From Rosellinia necatrix (Eukaryota > Ascomycota > Sordariomycetes > Xylariales > Xylariaceae), in assembly GCA_021209875.1 (NCBI GenBank), contig JAGYVD010000001.1, positions 6,634,001 through 6,698,000 on the forward strand: a DNA stretch of 64,000 nucleotides, in the 5' to 3' direction. Every line of letters starts with the position of its first letter. Within the stretch, counting starts at the first letter, position 1. The position numbers were made by a program, and so were the translations under genes. Below, one piece after another: positions 38,357 to 50,132 of the stretch. Below the pieces are notes generated by a model. The model was not told the origin of the DNA and made no database searches. It was given only the letters and a program-made list of their open reading frames with translations.

Positions 38357-39552
38357 ATGGCGGGACATTCCATTATGCAGCTCGCGACCACGATTCTGGA
38401 GAAGACAACTACAATTGATAGATTCCTAAAAGCGAACGGGCTGCCGGGCCCTTCCTTACTCCCAGATGCACCACCCACGCTACAGCTATCTCCCGAGGTA
38501 GACGCATGCCTCCAACAGGCCCTCGCCGCCATCGACGAGCTCAACGTGCTGCTTCTCGGGCCGCTGGGGTGGTTGAAGCAGCAAGTTGACCACACTGTAA
38601 GTACCTACCTACCTACCTACCTACTTCCCTTATGCATACATGTATGTATGTATAATGTCGGGTGGCTACAGCGCCGTTCCAACTAACGCGACTCGCATGC
38701 GGGCGCAGTACGGCCTGGTCAGCCTGCACGCGCTCTACAAGTACAAGATACCCAGCCGGCTCCCCATTGGTGAGGAGGCCTCGATCTGCGACCTCGCGGC
38801 GCGATGCTGCTGCTGCTGGGACGAGGGTGGGGATGGAAATGGGGACGCTGCCGCCGCCGCCGCCGCCAGCGCGGCCGCGCCACTGGGCCGCATCCTACAG
38901 CACGCGGTCACGAACCACCTGCTGGCCCAGCCGCGCCCGGGTTACATCGCGCACACCGCCTGCTCCGCGCTGCTCGCCCGCGACCCGGCGCTCATGGACT
39001 GGGTCGGCAGCGCCTGCGAGGACCTGTGGCCCGCGGCGCCCCGGGTCGTCCCGGCGCTATCGAAGTGGCCTACCTCCAACACCACCACCACCACCACCAC
39101 CACCACTACTACCACTACCACCATCGCCGCTACTACTACCGCTACTACTGCAGATGATGCTGATGATGCCAAGCCAAGACGCCATGTGGAGACGGCGGCA
39201 GCGGCCTTCAACCTCGCCGAGGCCACCGAGACGCCGTTCTTCGACGCCCTCGCCCTCGACCCCGGGCGCGCGAGGCGCTTCGCCAGCGCCATGGCCGCCA
39301 TGGCGCGGGGCGTGCCGGGATTCGAGCCCGCGGCCGCCCTCGACGCCTACGACTGGGCCGCCCTGGCAGACGCCGACGCCGCCGTCGTCGACGTGGGCGG
39401 CTCCGAGGGCGCCTTCGCCATCGCGCTAAAGCGGCGTCACCCCGCGCTGCGCGTGACCGTCCAGGACCTGCCTGGGGTGATCGAAGGTGCGAGGGCGCGA
39501 TTCGGTGGTGGTGGTGGTGGTGGTAGTGGTAGTGGTGGCGGTGGCAAGGACG

Positions 39553-39612
<60 letters not shown>

Positions 39613-40133
39613 GTGCTGCTTCTGCTGCCGCCGCCGCTGCTGCAGAGATCGTCTGGCAAGTACATGATTTCTTCGACGTGCAGCCGGCGCGGAACGTGGA
39701 CGTCTTCTTTCTCCGCCTCGTCCTGCACGACTGGCCCGACGCGCTCTGCTCGAAAATCCTACGCCAGCTGATCCCCGCCCTGCGCCCCGGCGCGCGAATC
39801 ATCGTCAACGATCTCGTGGTCCCGCCGCCCGGGAGCCTGCCGATCTACCAGGAGCGTCGCATCAGGTATGTGCCGCCCCCAATCCCAACCCCCCCTATCT
39901 GTCGCGGTGTGGTTCCGCTGGCCTTATGCAGGCTCGCTCGCTCACCTAGCCTCTTTAGATGTCAGGACTTGGCGATGCTTGCGCTCTTCAACAGCAAGGA
40001 GCGATCTCGAGAGGAGTGGGCTGAGCTCGTCACGGCAACGGACCCTAGGTTTCGTATCAAATCAATCGTGCAAACGCCTAAATCTCCCCTTGGGCTATTG
40101 GAAATAGTCTGGACTCCTGAGAATGCTGAATAA
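38357..40133 (+). CDS. Class-II SAM-dependent O-methyltransferase 1, with microsatellite insertions
   Basis: Three exons (38357-38596, 38709-39865, 39959-40133) encode 523 residues, about 100 longer than relatives. The ATG at 38,357 is the first in frame. Helical dimerisation segments are followed by the SAM-binding motif AVVDVGGSEGAFA, VQDLPGV, and the catalytic-histidine block LRLVLHDWPDALC, then GARIIVNDLVVPP and LAMLALFNSKERSREEW, so it is a plant-type/fungal O-methyltransferase (Methyltransf_2). The extra length comes from simple repeats: poly-Thr from ACC/ACT tracts (39,076-39,151 and 39,552-39,612), poly-Gly from GGT (39,505-39,545) and Ala runs. The second Thr run follows the DLP motif, inside the SAM fold. 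Likely tailoring enzyme for the neighbouring peptide, by inference. Confidence 0.85.
39076..39151 (+). repeat. (ACC)n/(ACT)n coding microsatellite
   Basis: Trinucleotide array in frame with the methyltransferase, encoding a run of about 14 threonines and then Thr/Ala-rich sequence. Confidence 0.9.
39505..39612 (+). repeat. (GGT)n then (ACT)n coding microsatellites
   Basis: A GGT-rich array encoding Gly/Ser (39,505-39,545) followed closely by about 18-20 ACT units encoding threonine (39,552-39,612). Both keep the methyltransferase frame open. Confidence 0.9.
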
Positions 40134-40253
40134 AGTATTACTATAGATTGGTTCGGTTGTTCGTTATATTCAACTAACTTCTCACTCTATCGTGTGCGTT
40201 CACTGCTTAATTCTGAACATGCTATTATTCAAATTCATCCCGTTTCCTTTTTT

Positions 40254-41000
40254 CTAGTTCCATTTATGAGACTCCCAAGTAGCTGTCCACTGTTTCAGCT
40301 CAGACCAGTCGATGCACTTATGCTCCTCCCCAAATCCTCGTACCCCGCCCAGGGAGTCGTCTTTTACCTCAATCGTCAAGTCCGGATTGCACATGAGGCT
40401 ATGCCGCAGGAGGTCAATGCAGTGACGAATATGAGGGGGGCGGAGCATCATAGGCACGCTACTTTCATTGAGTCGTTCGCCGGCCATGGCCACATCATGT
40501 ATCAACCAGTACCCTTGGCGGATGCCATTCTAGATGGTGTGAGTGGTCTGTAAGCCTACTGTCACAACGCGGAACATAACCAAACGGTTGAGGAGCAGGC
40601 GCAGCTTACCAAACAGTGTAGGTAGTGATAGACAGAGAACGTCGAGCGTTGCGGGGCGATTGTTGGGTGTGTGAAGAAACCATGTTGCTGCGGGAACAAC
40701 CCCTCCCAAAGATCATCGGCCCCAGATGACCCTTCAGCAAAAGACCGATTATAGACGAAAACATGAGAGGATGCAGGAACTGTCATCAAGTATTTAGCTC
40801 TGTGACCTAGAAGATAATGTGAACTGCTCACGAGATAGAATGTTGCCTTTTATGGTCACTGTGTAGCGCCCAAGAATAAATGCTATAATAGTTGAGAAGC
40901 TCGTGAATAGCAAAAGCAGTTTTTGGTAAGATGGTTGAACATGTTGAGGTGGGGAGCTTTGTCCTATCAGCTTGTAACCTCCTATGGCTCGTGACAACAT
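40254..41000 (-). CDS. UstYa-family (DUF3328) oxidase, copy 2
   Basis: Three exons (41000-40832, 40779-40610, 40529-40254) with introns of 52 and 80 nt give 204 residues. A membrane helix lies at about 27-46, followed by the lumenal domain. The paired motifs are H108-x-x-H111-C112 (VYHYLHCL, continuing across the intron to IRQGYW) and H146-x-x-H149-C150 (PHIRHCIDLLR). It is shorter and clearly diverged from copy 1. Clusters such as ustiloxin contain two UstY proteins that cooperate in cyclisation, which fits this pair. It is convergent with O-methyltransferase 1 (120 bp gap). The first exon-exon junction is the least certain; an alternative acceptor would leave a 22-25 nt intron, which is too short. 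Confidence 0.85.
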
Positions 41001-41918
41001 CGATCTTCTTTGAGGATACTTGCATATATTTGATGTGAAATCTCCAGTTCAGATTAAGAAGGCGGTAAGAAGTGATCAGAAATCTTTTAAGGGGAATTCG
41101 GTAGGTGTATCTTCAGATCGAGGGCCGGGAAGACAAGAGCGTATGATGAAGGTTTGCTATCATCAGAAAGTTAACAGAGTAGCATCCGATCGAAGTTCGT
41201 AGCCGCAAATAGGGGGATCGATGGGTGAATTCCCGGTTCGGGGCGTCCGGTGAGACTACGCCAATTACACATTGACCATAGCTTCCCAAATCTCTGGCCG
41301 TTAGGGATACCCAAACAAGCCACCCCATGTAGCTAAGTAACTTTTAAGCGGTGAGACCAACACAAGGCCCAAGTAATCCTAGATATGGTCGTGTCATTCA
41401 ATTCCGGCCGAATCCATTTCAGGATATCTTCTCCCATCCCCGCATATGCGAAGACACATGCAGTCACTAGGACCAAACTGTCCAGGAACACACTATCATA
41501 CTATGGCCCCCAATTTTGTAGGCATAAAGTTCAAAAAGCGGCGGCCCTACTTTCTGTAGCAGTAGGCGGCATACCAGCAGATGCTACGCTGACTGGGCTG
41601 TGCAAAAGCAGGGTTACTGGCCGTCATATTCTGGGCACTACCAGACCAGTGTCGCGTACATTGTAATAAAAGTGGTAACGAACTGAAGTCAGGTAGTATC
41701 ATTTAATGCGTTTACGACACACATATATTAAACAGTTTGATACAGCGAAGGAGAACAATCCTGGATGGCGTGAAAGATTAGCTGTTGACCATACATTATT
41801 ATCACCCGACATGTTCAAGAGTGATTCAGCTTCGAATCCTATATGATCATACGGTAAGACTGCTAAACTGCCACACTGCCCTCGCGACGGCTACATGGAG
41901 TGAGCGGCGATGTTCAGC
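41001..41918. other. Intergenic region
   Basis: Upstream of UstYa copy 2 and downstream of O-methyltransferase 2. Several open frames of 60-93 codons lack any feature. No gene is called. Confidence 0.5.
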
Positions 41919-43175
41919 TTATTTGGGAATACACTGAATAACAGAATCTTGCCGACGAGCATGATATATGTCAATGCGCAATACTTTCAGCCCCGCCGCA
42001 TCAAGTAATCTATGCCACTGCGCCGTTGTCCGTTCGCAAGAACCAAAAGAAGCCATTAAAGTTAGATCAAGCGTGGCCGCCTCCCAAGTAACCCCACTGT
42101 CTGGCAGCACCATCTCGTCAATCAGTATCTGCGAGTCTGGCCCAAGTGCGGCTATAAGCTGTTGTAATATCGCGACACACTTGTCGTCGGGCCAATCGTG
42201 CAGGATGTTCCTGAGATAGTAGAAGCGAGCGCCCTTTATGGGCTGGGGCTCGAAGAAATCATGCGGCGTCGGCTTGACCCCGTCGAGTTTGAACGGGATC
42301 TGTTCGAAGGTCTGCGGGAGGTCTTGCAGAATGAGCTTGCCCCGGAGTCTCGGAAAGGCCGCGAGGAGCGCGAGACATTGATGGCCGAAGCCACCACCGA
42401 CATCGACAAAAACGCTAGGACCGGCGAAGTCCCCGAGTTCCTCCTCAAAGGGGAATACGGAGAACCAGGGTACGCCAACAACACCATGGACCGTCATGAC
42501 CTGCTGGAGCGGCGCAAAGCGCTCCGGTCTAGCGGGCAACCATGCGAAGGCCGGCAAATCCGTCGCGAATGCCCTTTGGAACGCCGAGTTAGTAGCGCTG
42601 CTCACATCTTGATACTTGATCTCGGCCAGGAAATCCGGGAAGGCTTGGAGAACGGGGCCAACGTTGTCAAAAAAATGACGGACGCCGCCCTCATAGCCGG
42701 GCTGTGCCAGGGTCTTGGTGATGGCGTTGGCAGCGAAGCTATCCTGGGACACCTCCCGGATCATGCCTACGGAGGCGAGATAGCGCAGAATGCGACCTAC
42801 GGGTCAATGCTCAGCAGATGCCCATGAACGTGCGACTTCCGTCGAACTGACTCATCACGAGGGGAGCTGCATTCGTTTGCGAAGAGAGCGCAGCGGCGCC
42901 CAACGGCTGCGCACTCGCCGCCAGCGTCTTGAAGATCCCGAGATCGACCCCGATACGGGCGGCGGTGATCTCGAGTTGCTGTCGTCATCGGTCAGTCATG
43001 CCGAGAGGGGGGCTCGTGGCGCGCAACAATTTACCAGGCCTGAGAAACGGGAGAGCGTGTCGTGAGGGGTCTCTAGCTGGAGCTGGAGACCGTAGATGGC
43101 ATCGAGCACTTTGTGGCGGTCTGCGCTATCGGCCTGCGTTGCTAGGCTTCGTAACTGCTCCAGTGCCGCGTCCAT
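41919..43175 (-). CDS. Class-II SAM-dependent O-methyltransferase 2
   Basis: Three exons (43175-43035, 42978-42852, 42796-41919) with introns of 56 and 55 nt encode 381 residues, the usual family length. The helical N-terminus (QLEITAARIGVDLGIFKTL, then RILRYLASVGMI across the second intron) is typical of fungal O-methyltransferases. The SAM-binding loop DVGGGFGHQ is at 221-229, LILQDLPQTFEQI follows, and the catalytic His289 lies in LRNILHDWPDDKC. The last block ASFGSCERTTAQWHRLLDAAGLKV completes the fold. It is more intact and less repeat-laden than O-methyltransferase 1 and only distantly similar. Probably a tailoring enzyme of the same cluster. The second donor (A|GTCAGT) is non-consensus at +3 but restores the frame and the family pattern. 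Confidence 0.88.
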
Positions 43176-44323
43176 TCTGAAATATTGAAACTGGATCGAT
43201 TGTGTGCCGAAATGGTTGACCCCCTTCACTTACAACTTTGATAGGAATCTTAGCTTGGAAGACTCTGTCCCTCTGCTCTCCTGTCGCCTTTCTTACTGGG
43301 TATAAGGCTTTTGGGGGGTTTTTATGCAGCACTTTTGCCCGTTTAGATGGTTAATCAATGCGGGTGTTCATGATAGTACCTCCTAAGTTAGGCTGAAGTT
43401 TGATACGGCGGTTCGGAATACCATGTTGTTATGTTGTTGAATGCAGCAGGCTGCGCTTAGCATAGCATTCGCGAGCTGACCTATACGGTGGCGGGGTATG
43501 ATTGTATTATTGGTCATATCATCACGAACCCCTCTCAAGTTCTACAGGATTTTGTCCTGTTGTAGGGCAACATCCTGGGTTTACCTGACCATCACGACCG
43601 CATGTAGCATCCCTTACCAGTTGGTGTGTTTGGTTTCGCAAAGGGGTCGACATGCGTATAGCACATGATTGGGCGCAACTTGCCTCGTGCAGCATTGCCA
43701 CATACGGTACTTGCACGATCCTAGGCAATATTGTGACACTGGCTGCATATCTGGCGCACCAACAGCTGACCATTGGTCCCTTATCACATAGGGATCTAGT
43801 GAGCCCAATCGAAACCTTCCCCGATACCCATCTGTATGCGCCCGGGGCGCCAAAAGTACATTCGCCTATCTTGCTCCCTAGAATTGCGTTTCTGGGCGTA
43901 CCGGAACACGAAGCCTAAAGGGACTACCTAATTGTCATCCCAATCATATATGAGGAGCCAAGACTGCAGTCAGAGGTACGCTATGTAGCTGAGTAAAAAT
44001 GGAGAATAATAAAGTTTGCTTTGAATATGATGTATTGGGCGCAAGAAAAGGATGTATGGGTGTGAATTGTGTGCGGCGGCAACCGAACAGCTATGGTTGG
44101 CTGCGTTGGAACAGAATAATTAACCGCCATCCTTCCACGATCTGTGGTTGTTTACCAGTTACCAAGGATTTTGTAATGCAATCTCCACCCATGATTAACT
44201 TAGCCACACGACGGTAACAACATATGTATAAAATAATAGTTAGGGAATCTTAATATCACCACTTTTCTAGTAGATGGTGGTCATACTCGCCATAGGAACG
44301 GCCAATTGCTGTAAGACGCCGCC
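43176..44323. other. Intergenic region
   Basis: No supported gene between O-methyltransferase 2 and the rhodopsin-like gene. Open frames at 43,522-43,918 and 43,999-44,217 show no domain, signal peptide or splice support. Confidence 0.5.
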
Positions 44324-45665
44324 ATGTCATCAGCCGATGAACCTCTACGACCGCTACCACCAGATGTAGATCGTGGCCCTCGCCTTATAGCCATGTTTTG
44401 GTCTTACACGGCTATTGTTCTTGTGATATTGAGCTTACGATTTTATGCTCGGTTCAAGATTCGCGCATTTGGCTGGGATGATTGGCTGATGCTTATTACT
44501 GTGGTATGAACACGCCTTTGAGAAGGATCAAGGAGAGATGAAGCTCTGAGCTCACCATACTAACCAAACCCTTAGATTCTTTTTGTCACCACGACGATTT
44601 TTGTTACGTATTTAGCAAGCGTCGGAGGGGCCCGACACGTGTTCTACTTATCGCCGGAACAAGCCATATTAGCACTCAAATGGACCTGGATTTCACAGCC
44701 AACGGCCATATTCCTCTTCGGTACTGGAAAAGCGTCCGTGGCAAGTTTGACGCTGCGTTTTGTAGGCCCCAACGCATTCTGGGTCAAGTTCACGTTGTAC
44801 TTTGTCATCGTGACGATCTTTATCGTTAGTTCCCTCGGAGTCGTCTTCACGTTCGTACAATGCAACCCCCCGCGAGCGTTGTGGATGCCGGGACTCAAAG
44901 CTTCATGTTGGGACCCCCAAGTTCAAACAGATTTCAATTACTTTCTTGCGTGTACGGTATTCATCCGCGATTGCCACAGCAGAGCTCCTAGCTGACAGAC
45001 CCCAGCTTGGAATATCGCTGCCGACGTCGTGCTAGCCCTTTTGCCAGCATCTTTGATCAGTAGATTGAAACTTCATCGGCAGAAGAAGATTGCTCTATCC
45101 GTACTTCTGAGTTTGGGTTTGATGTAAGTCACATATTTTGAACCTCAGATTTCCTGCTAACAAATAATATTAGTGCTGCAATTTTTAGCGGGATCAAAAT
45201 TCGTTTCCTCAGCGATCTCAAAGCTCGAGAAGACTTCACGTGTAAGTGTGGTACCGGTTGTTTGTTATTTTGCATAAGCTAAACATATCGTGATAAGGGT
45301 CCGCATTTGAGATACAAGCTTGGACTGGGGCGGAGGCGTTCGTCATGATGCTTTGTGGTAACATCCCGCCACTGCTTCCTCTTTGGGACCGCTTCATTTC
45401 AAAGAAGCTTGACTCGACATACAGGAGGAGGCTACTACCAGAAAAGCATGGAGGTGCTTTCTCCCCAAAGACAACAGAAGTAAGCCACAATGACGCAGAC
45501 TATCCACCTCTGGGAGATACGAGTGATAGCTGGAACCCCAGTGCTTCACAGTCGCAAATTAAAATGAGCGGCGATGATACTAATACACCTTTCAATTTAC
45601 GAAATACGGATATCTCGGTGAGGACTGAAATTGACGTGAGAAATGGTAGGCAAGAATTTGTGTAG
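44324..45665 (+). CDS. Fungal rhodopsin-like integral membrane protein
   Basis: Five exons (44324-44503, 44576-44951, 45006-45123, 45174-45241, 45298-45665) encode 369 residues. Introns are 50-72 nt and the first contains ACTAACC. The protein has the layout of the fungal rhodopsin-domain family of seven-helix proteins: first helix WSYTAIVLVILSLRFYARFK, then the family motif FGWDDWLMLI, a CNPP segment in FVQCNPPRALWMP, and NIAADVVLALLPASLI. The C-terminal ~90 residues are hydrophilic and Ser/Thr-rich, as in relatives. Function of the family is mostly unknown; some members are PTH11-like receptors. Its position beyond the methyltransferase does not prove cluster membership. Confidence 0.87.
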
Positions 45666-46117
45666 GTACGAGATATTGGAATCATCAGATAGCTTGTTAA
45701 CGTAGCGATGGTTATCTGCACATGGTAAATGAACGGGTTTTATGATGTTCCATGCTGGTGTATACGGGTATATAGGAAAAGATTAATATACATATATAGT
45801 ATAGTTAGTTAGTGAAGGATTATTGAAAATGTTGTTCCTAGGGGGTTAGGGGTTAACGCAAAGCGACCATTGGTTCTGACTCGCGACTTTTATGAATTTT
45901 ATACGAATAATGATAATTGACCCCTAGATAATCTGCACTACAGCGGTTAAGTTTAATGGTTAGAGGGATAAAACATCCAGGGTGGAGGTCCACTGAATGC
46001 TATTAACCCAACCGAACTACCCCTTTATATCCACCTACTCACTTGCTTATGTCACTGTAGCCTACTTCGTAGCATGAACTACTATGACTAATATTCAACG
46101 ACAATAATTAAATCCGT
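45666..46117. other. Convergent intergenic region
   Basis: Between two convergent gene ends. A segment at 45,945-46,020 superficially resembles an A box and folds weakly, but no tRNA could be built. No gene is called. Confidence 0.5.
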
Positions 46118-49100
46118 TTATTGATATGTTTTTGCTTGGTGTTGCGGGTGAGCTAGTTGTGAAGGCTGCTGATAAGCTTGCTGTGTAGGCTGCTGGTAAG
46201 CCTGTTGTGTGGGTTGTTGGTAAGCCTGCTGTGTGAGATGCTGTTGATAAGCTTGCTGTTGGAATTGCTGGTTAAGTTGTCCTTGTCCCGCCTGTGAAAG
46301 ATGTGATCCTACAATACTACTTGTGGGGTTTGTGGTCGGGTTTGACATTCCGGCAAACCCTGCAGGGCCTGCACCAGGTTGTGGGACCATGCCATTGAAA
46401 AAGCTCCCCTGCTGTAGCGGTCCTTGGGAGGGGTTGTTCATGAGTGGCATCCCAATAGAACCAGGGTTTCCAAATTGTGGGCGGAATGTGATGCCTCCCA
46501 TCCCCGTAGGGGCAACTGGCTGAACCGACTTCATGTGAATTGTCTCGTCGACCTCGAAAGCGTCGTAGCGGAAGCCCCAACGCGAAGCCTTGTCAGCATC
46601 GGTTTCGGTCTTGATACTCCAAATGTAATAGTTGAACTCATTGGACACTTTTGACACGCGTTCAAAGTGTTCCCGTTCAAGCCTGAACTTGTCACCCGCA
46701 CGTTGATAGCCAGCCAGCGCGACGGCACTCTGGAACGCGTTTCGTATCTGCCGCCCGTTCCAAACTGGACCAATTTTGGAATTCTTGGCGTTTTGCTTGT
46801 CGAAGAAGGTTTCGGCATAGGCTAGTATATCCTCCTTGTCAAATTCCACGACGGTGCTTGATGCCAGCGTTTCTAGGCAGGTGCACCAGATCTGCCTGGC
46901 AAATTTCCATTCTAGTGGTGGGTAATACAACGGAAGATGGATGCGAGACTTGAAGGCTTCGTCAAACACGCCGACTCTGTTAGTAGTGAGGAAGAGAATG
47001 CCTTCGTAGTACTCTAGCACCCGTAGAAACACTAAGAGTAAAAGGGGAAATTAGCAAGGGGGAGTTGAAAAGGGGTGGGAGCGTATTACCAGAAACGAGC
47101 GCATTACGCGCGATATCGTTCTCGCTACGTTGGGCTAGGAATATATCAGCTTCGTCAAGAAGTAGGACGCAGTCCCACAGCTGAGCTAGCTGGAATGCTT
47201 CATCTAGCTTCTTTTCAACCTCCCTAGGAGATGAGCCGAGGTCGCCTGCATCGGTTAGCCGGCCTACCTTAGTAGGATTGAGGTCACTTCGACCGATGCT
47301 TACCGCAAGTAATAGGAAGAAGTGGTCTATTGTATGCCTCCGCAGCACATTCTGAATAGTCGAGACCGTTAGAGGCTAGTGATAGCGTGGGCAATCCCTC
47401 CTTATTACTCACCAGCCGTGGACGTTTTGCCAACCCCTGGTACCCCGTGAAGAAGTATAATAAGGCCCTTTCCTACAAGTTGTCAATGGTTGTCACGAAT
47501 CAGAATTGGAGTTTGACGGAGTAGGCAAATAGATGCAAGTACCCTTGGCACGGATAAGGTCGAATTCTACGTTTGATGAGCCCCTGTCGGCAGAGTGCGA
47601 CTCGACGAGGGACTGGATTAGGCGCTTGTGGCCGTCTGGTAACTGAAGGTGGAGCCAGGGCTCCTTGCGGCGATGCTTTACCGTCAATGTTTCCTGGCTA
47701 TCTTTATCCGTACCTATCCGGAGGCAAGCTGTTTTCCAGAGCGTAGATATCAGGTGTCAGCAGAAGCATATGTTCTCATTTCGCGACTTAAAGGACTCTC
47801 AGGAATGCTAAAACAAAACTTACCCCATTTCCTCGTCCGGAAAACGAATGCGAACACCCTATCCGGTAGTAATAGTAAGTCTTCATCCTCGGTCGGGTGA
47901 GTACGCGCCTTATCCCAGAGTTGAATCTTGGTCCATTCCTCATAAATAACATGCTCAGAAAGCTTGGAATCCCAGACGTTATCAATCTCAACACCTCCAT
48001 ACGTCCTGACTTCCTCTTTTGCCTTGTAGAGCTCCAGATCATTAATGCCGGGCCGCCAACCTGGCATCTCCTGCAGCGCTCTCTCGAAATCCACCATGAC
48101 TTCGCTTTCGATCCATTCAGCGTGCCGGGTGGCATTCTCCGGGATATCGATTTCTACGTCGTGTAGCTTTGCGCCGTTGGGCCTCAGAACCTGATTACGC
48201 CCAGCATACTGCCGGTGGCTGGGTTGCGTGCATTCAACAAACTCTTTGCCGCGTTTTACCAGGGCCTGGCGGTCAACAAACCCAGCCTTCTGGGCTACGT
48301 CGATTGGTATCGCAGGCAGCGACATGACTGGCTGGTGACCCTCGAAATGATCTATCTGGATCTGGCGGTATGTGTGGACATAGCGGGCGCCGTCGTAGTC
48401 AAGGTGGAAACAGTCGATGACGAAGGGGCTGAAACACTGCGTCGAGTCCATATAGTCGCCTGTTAGGCCCTTTCTTGGGGTTTTATGACCCCACCGGCCG
48501 CCTGTGCGCTGGATGACTTTCCAGATCTTGTGAGGCACCTTCTTGTCTTTGATGTAGATAAGTGACCTTGCGGGGTACACAAACCAGAGGTCGGAGAAGA
48601 AGACATGATCTTGCTGGCGAGTCATCATCGCTGGTTCAATGTAACCGTCCATAAAACTCGTAAGGCAGTGCAGGTCCTTAATCAGAGCCGTGAGCTCGGC
48701 CACACCTAGCTCTGTTGGATCCACCATTCTTGGGGGGAAGTCGTCCTCGGGGCGGGTTGCTTTCCACAATTCATCATACTCCCCTTCGCTGAGGTAGGAA
48801 AAGCGTTCCAGGCGAATCCTTTCTAGGTCAGCCAATGCGATTCGAATTTCCTTGCCCTTATCTACAAGGAACTTAAAGGGACGCAGTATAATGAACGGAG
48901 TCCTCTCATAAGAGCTCCAGTTAAATGTAGTGTCATGTATATTGTAGTCAAGGAAGAGAGCGAGCCGTTGTGAGCAGATACGTATGCGATCCGGAAGCTC
49001 TTCGAAGACTGGACTGTCAAACATCGGCAGAAGCGACCTCTTGAACTCTTTCGTTGGCTTGTTGGCTTCTTCTAGGGCCTTATGCTTAGGATCCGAGTCA

Positions 49101-49516
49101 GATGGCGTCTTCTTCGATCCGGAGCTAGACAAGACTCGCGCCCCCTCCTCGCCCTGAACTAACTCCTCCGGCATGGGTTGGCTGCGGGGGATCTGTATCG
49201 TGACATGTTCCGTAGGCGGCGACTCTAAGCTGCTAGCCTCCATCCAAGAAACGAATCTCAACTCAGGTATGGTGAAGAAGGGCGTCTTACTACCTCTGTT
49301 GCTATTAGCATCGTCGTTGCCGTCGCCATCGAATACACTGCCATCAAACAGGTTATTACGTAGGTCGGATAATCTCTGAGCTTTCGACGCGATCAAACGT
49401 GCAACCGCACTTATGTCACCTCTGGGGGCGTTATTTTTGACCATGAATCGTAAATCTCGCTCGTATGCTACTATTAAGTCAACAAGTCCCCCGGCGTTCT
49501 CAAAATCCTGCTCCAT
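46118..49516 (-). CDS. Large AAA+ ATPase (DUF7025 + AAA) with glutamine-rich repeat tail
   Basis: Six exons (49516-47824, 47728-47543, 47472-47413, 47351-47304, 47245-47090, 47031-46118) encode 1018 residues, all junctions preserving frame. Residues about 200-500 match the DUF7025 region found upstream of AAA modules in fungi (PFIILRPFKFLV, SFMDGYIEP, FVIDCFHLDYDG, FEGHQPVMSLPAIPI). Walker A GVPGVGKT is at about 636-643, Walker B VLLLDEAD at 689-696, and a sensor region LFLTTNRVGVFDEAFKSRIH follows. The last ~60 residues are Gln-rich with tandem TQQAYQQP units. The role of this expanded fungal family is unknown; it resembles a protein-remodelling ATPase. The first ATG in frame is at 49,516; a further upstream exon cannot be excluded. 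It is divergent from the DUF7708 gene. Confidence 0.9.
46145..46275 (-). repeat. Tandem repeat encoding TQQAYQQP
   Basis: Imperfect 24-bp units in the last exon of the AAA+ ATPase gene, reading TQQAYQQP or close variants four times. A related glutamine-rich stretch precedes them. Confidence 0.85.
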
Positions 49517-50132
49517 GTTCCCAGCGCTCACTGGGTATGATCTTTGCAAGATTCAGTAATAAATGTTGATGCACCGCTGAGGCTGCTAAGGGGCTGATGA
49601 TTCTCAAAACCTGGTGCCTATGCTCGTATGTACGATATGCTTACGACGGAGGTTTTTATAGTCTCTCTTTGGCATATCCTGGTACATACCCTGGTAGTGA
49701 TGAGGTGATGTGACCACACGCCTGCATGGGGAAAGGGTCTGACCGCCTAGTTCGTACTCCGATAGCCAGTACCTAATATGTGTCGGACCCCAACGATAAG
49801 CAATGCATATAACACATTATTACGATTGGGCGGCAAAATAAAATTCGTCCTGAGTGGAACGCCGTTGAGGGGTTGGCACATGATAGTGCGGACCAATTTG
49901 CGGCTGAGGCATGCATAAATGGGACGAGAAATCCTACTTGGGCTCATGCGACCGACCGGGGTCTTTTCAATAAGGTGAGTATTTCAGAGCCCAACGGGGT
50001 AGGATACACAAATTTACACAATAGTATGTGCGTTGACTGATTTTGCCTTGCCTACATACCCAATTTTGCCCTCGCTATTACACGGCGTTAGTATTCGAAG
50101 CACTGTACTAGCAAAACGGCACTGACACAAAC
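49517..50132. promoter_or_regulatory. Divergent promoter region, AAA+ ATPase / DUF7708 protein
   Basis: 616 bp between divergent starts. No further gene and no clear TATA element. Head-to-head placement could allow co-regulation. Confidence 0.4.

Noticed and set aside
45945..46020. Possible tRNA or SINE head
   Set aside because: An A-box-like word is present but no B box, anticodon arm or acceptor pairing could be built.
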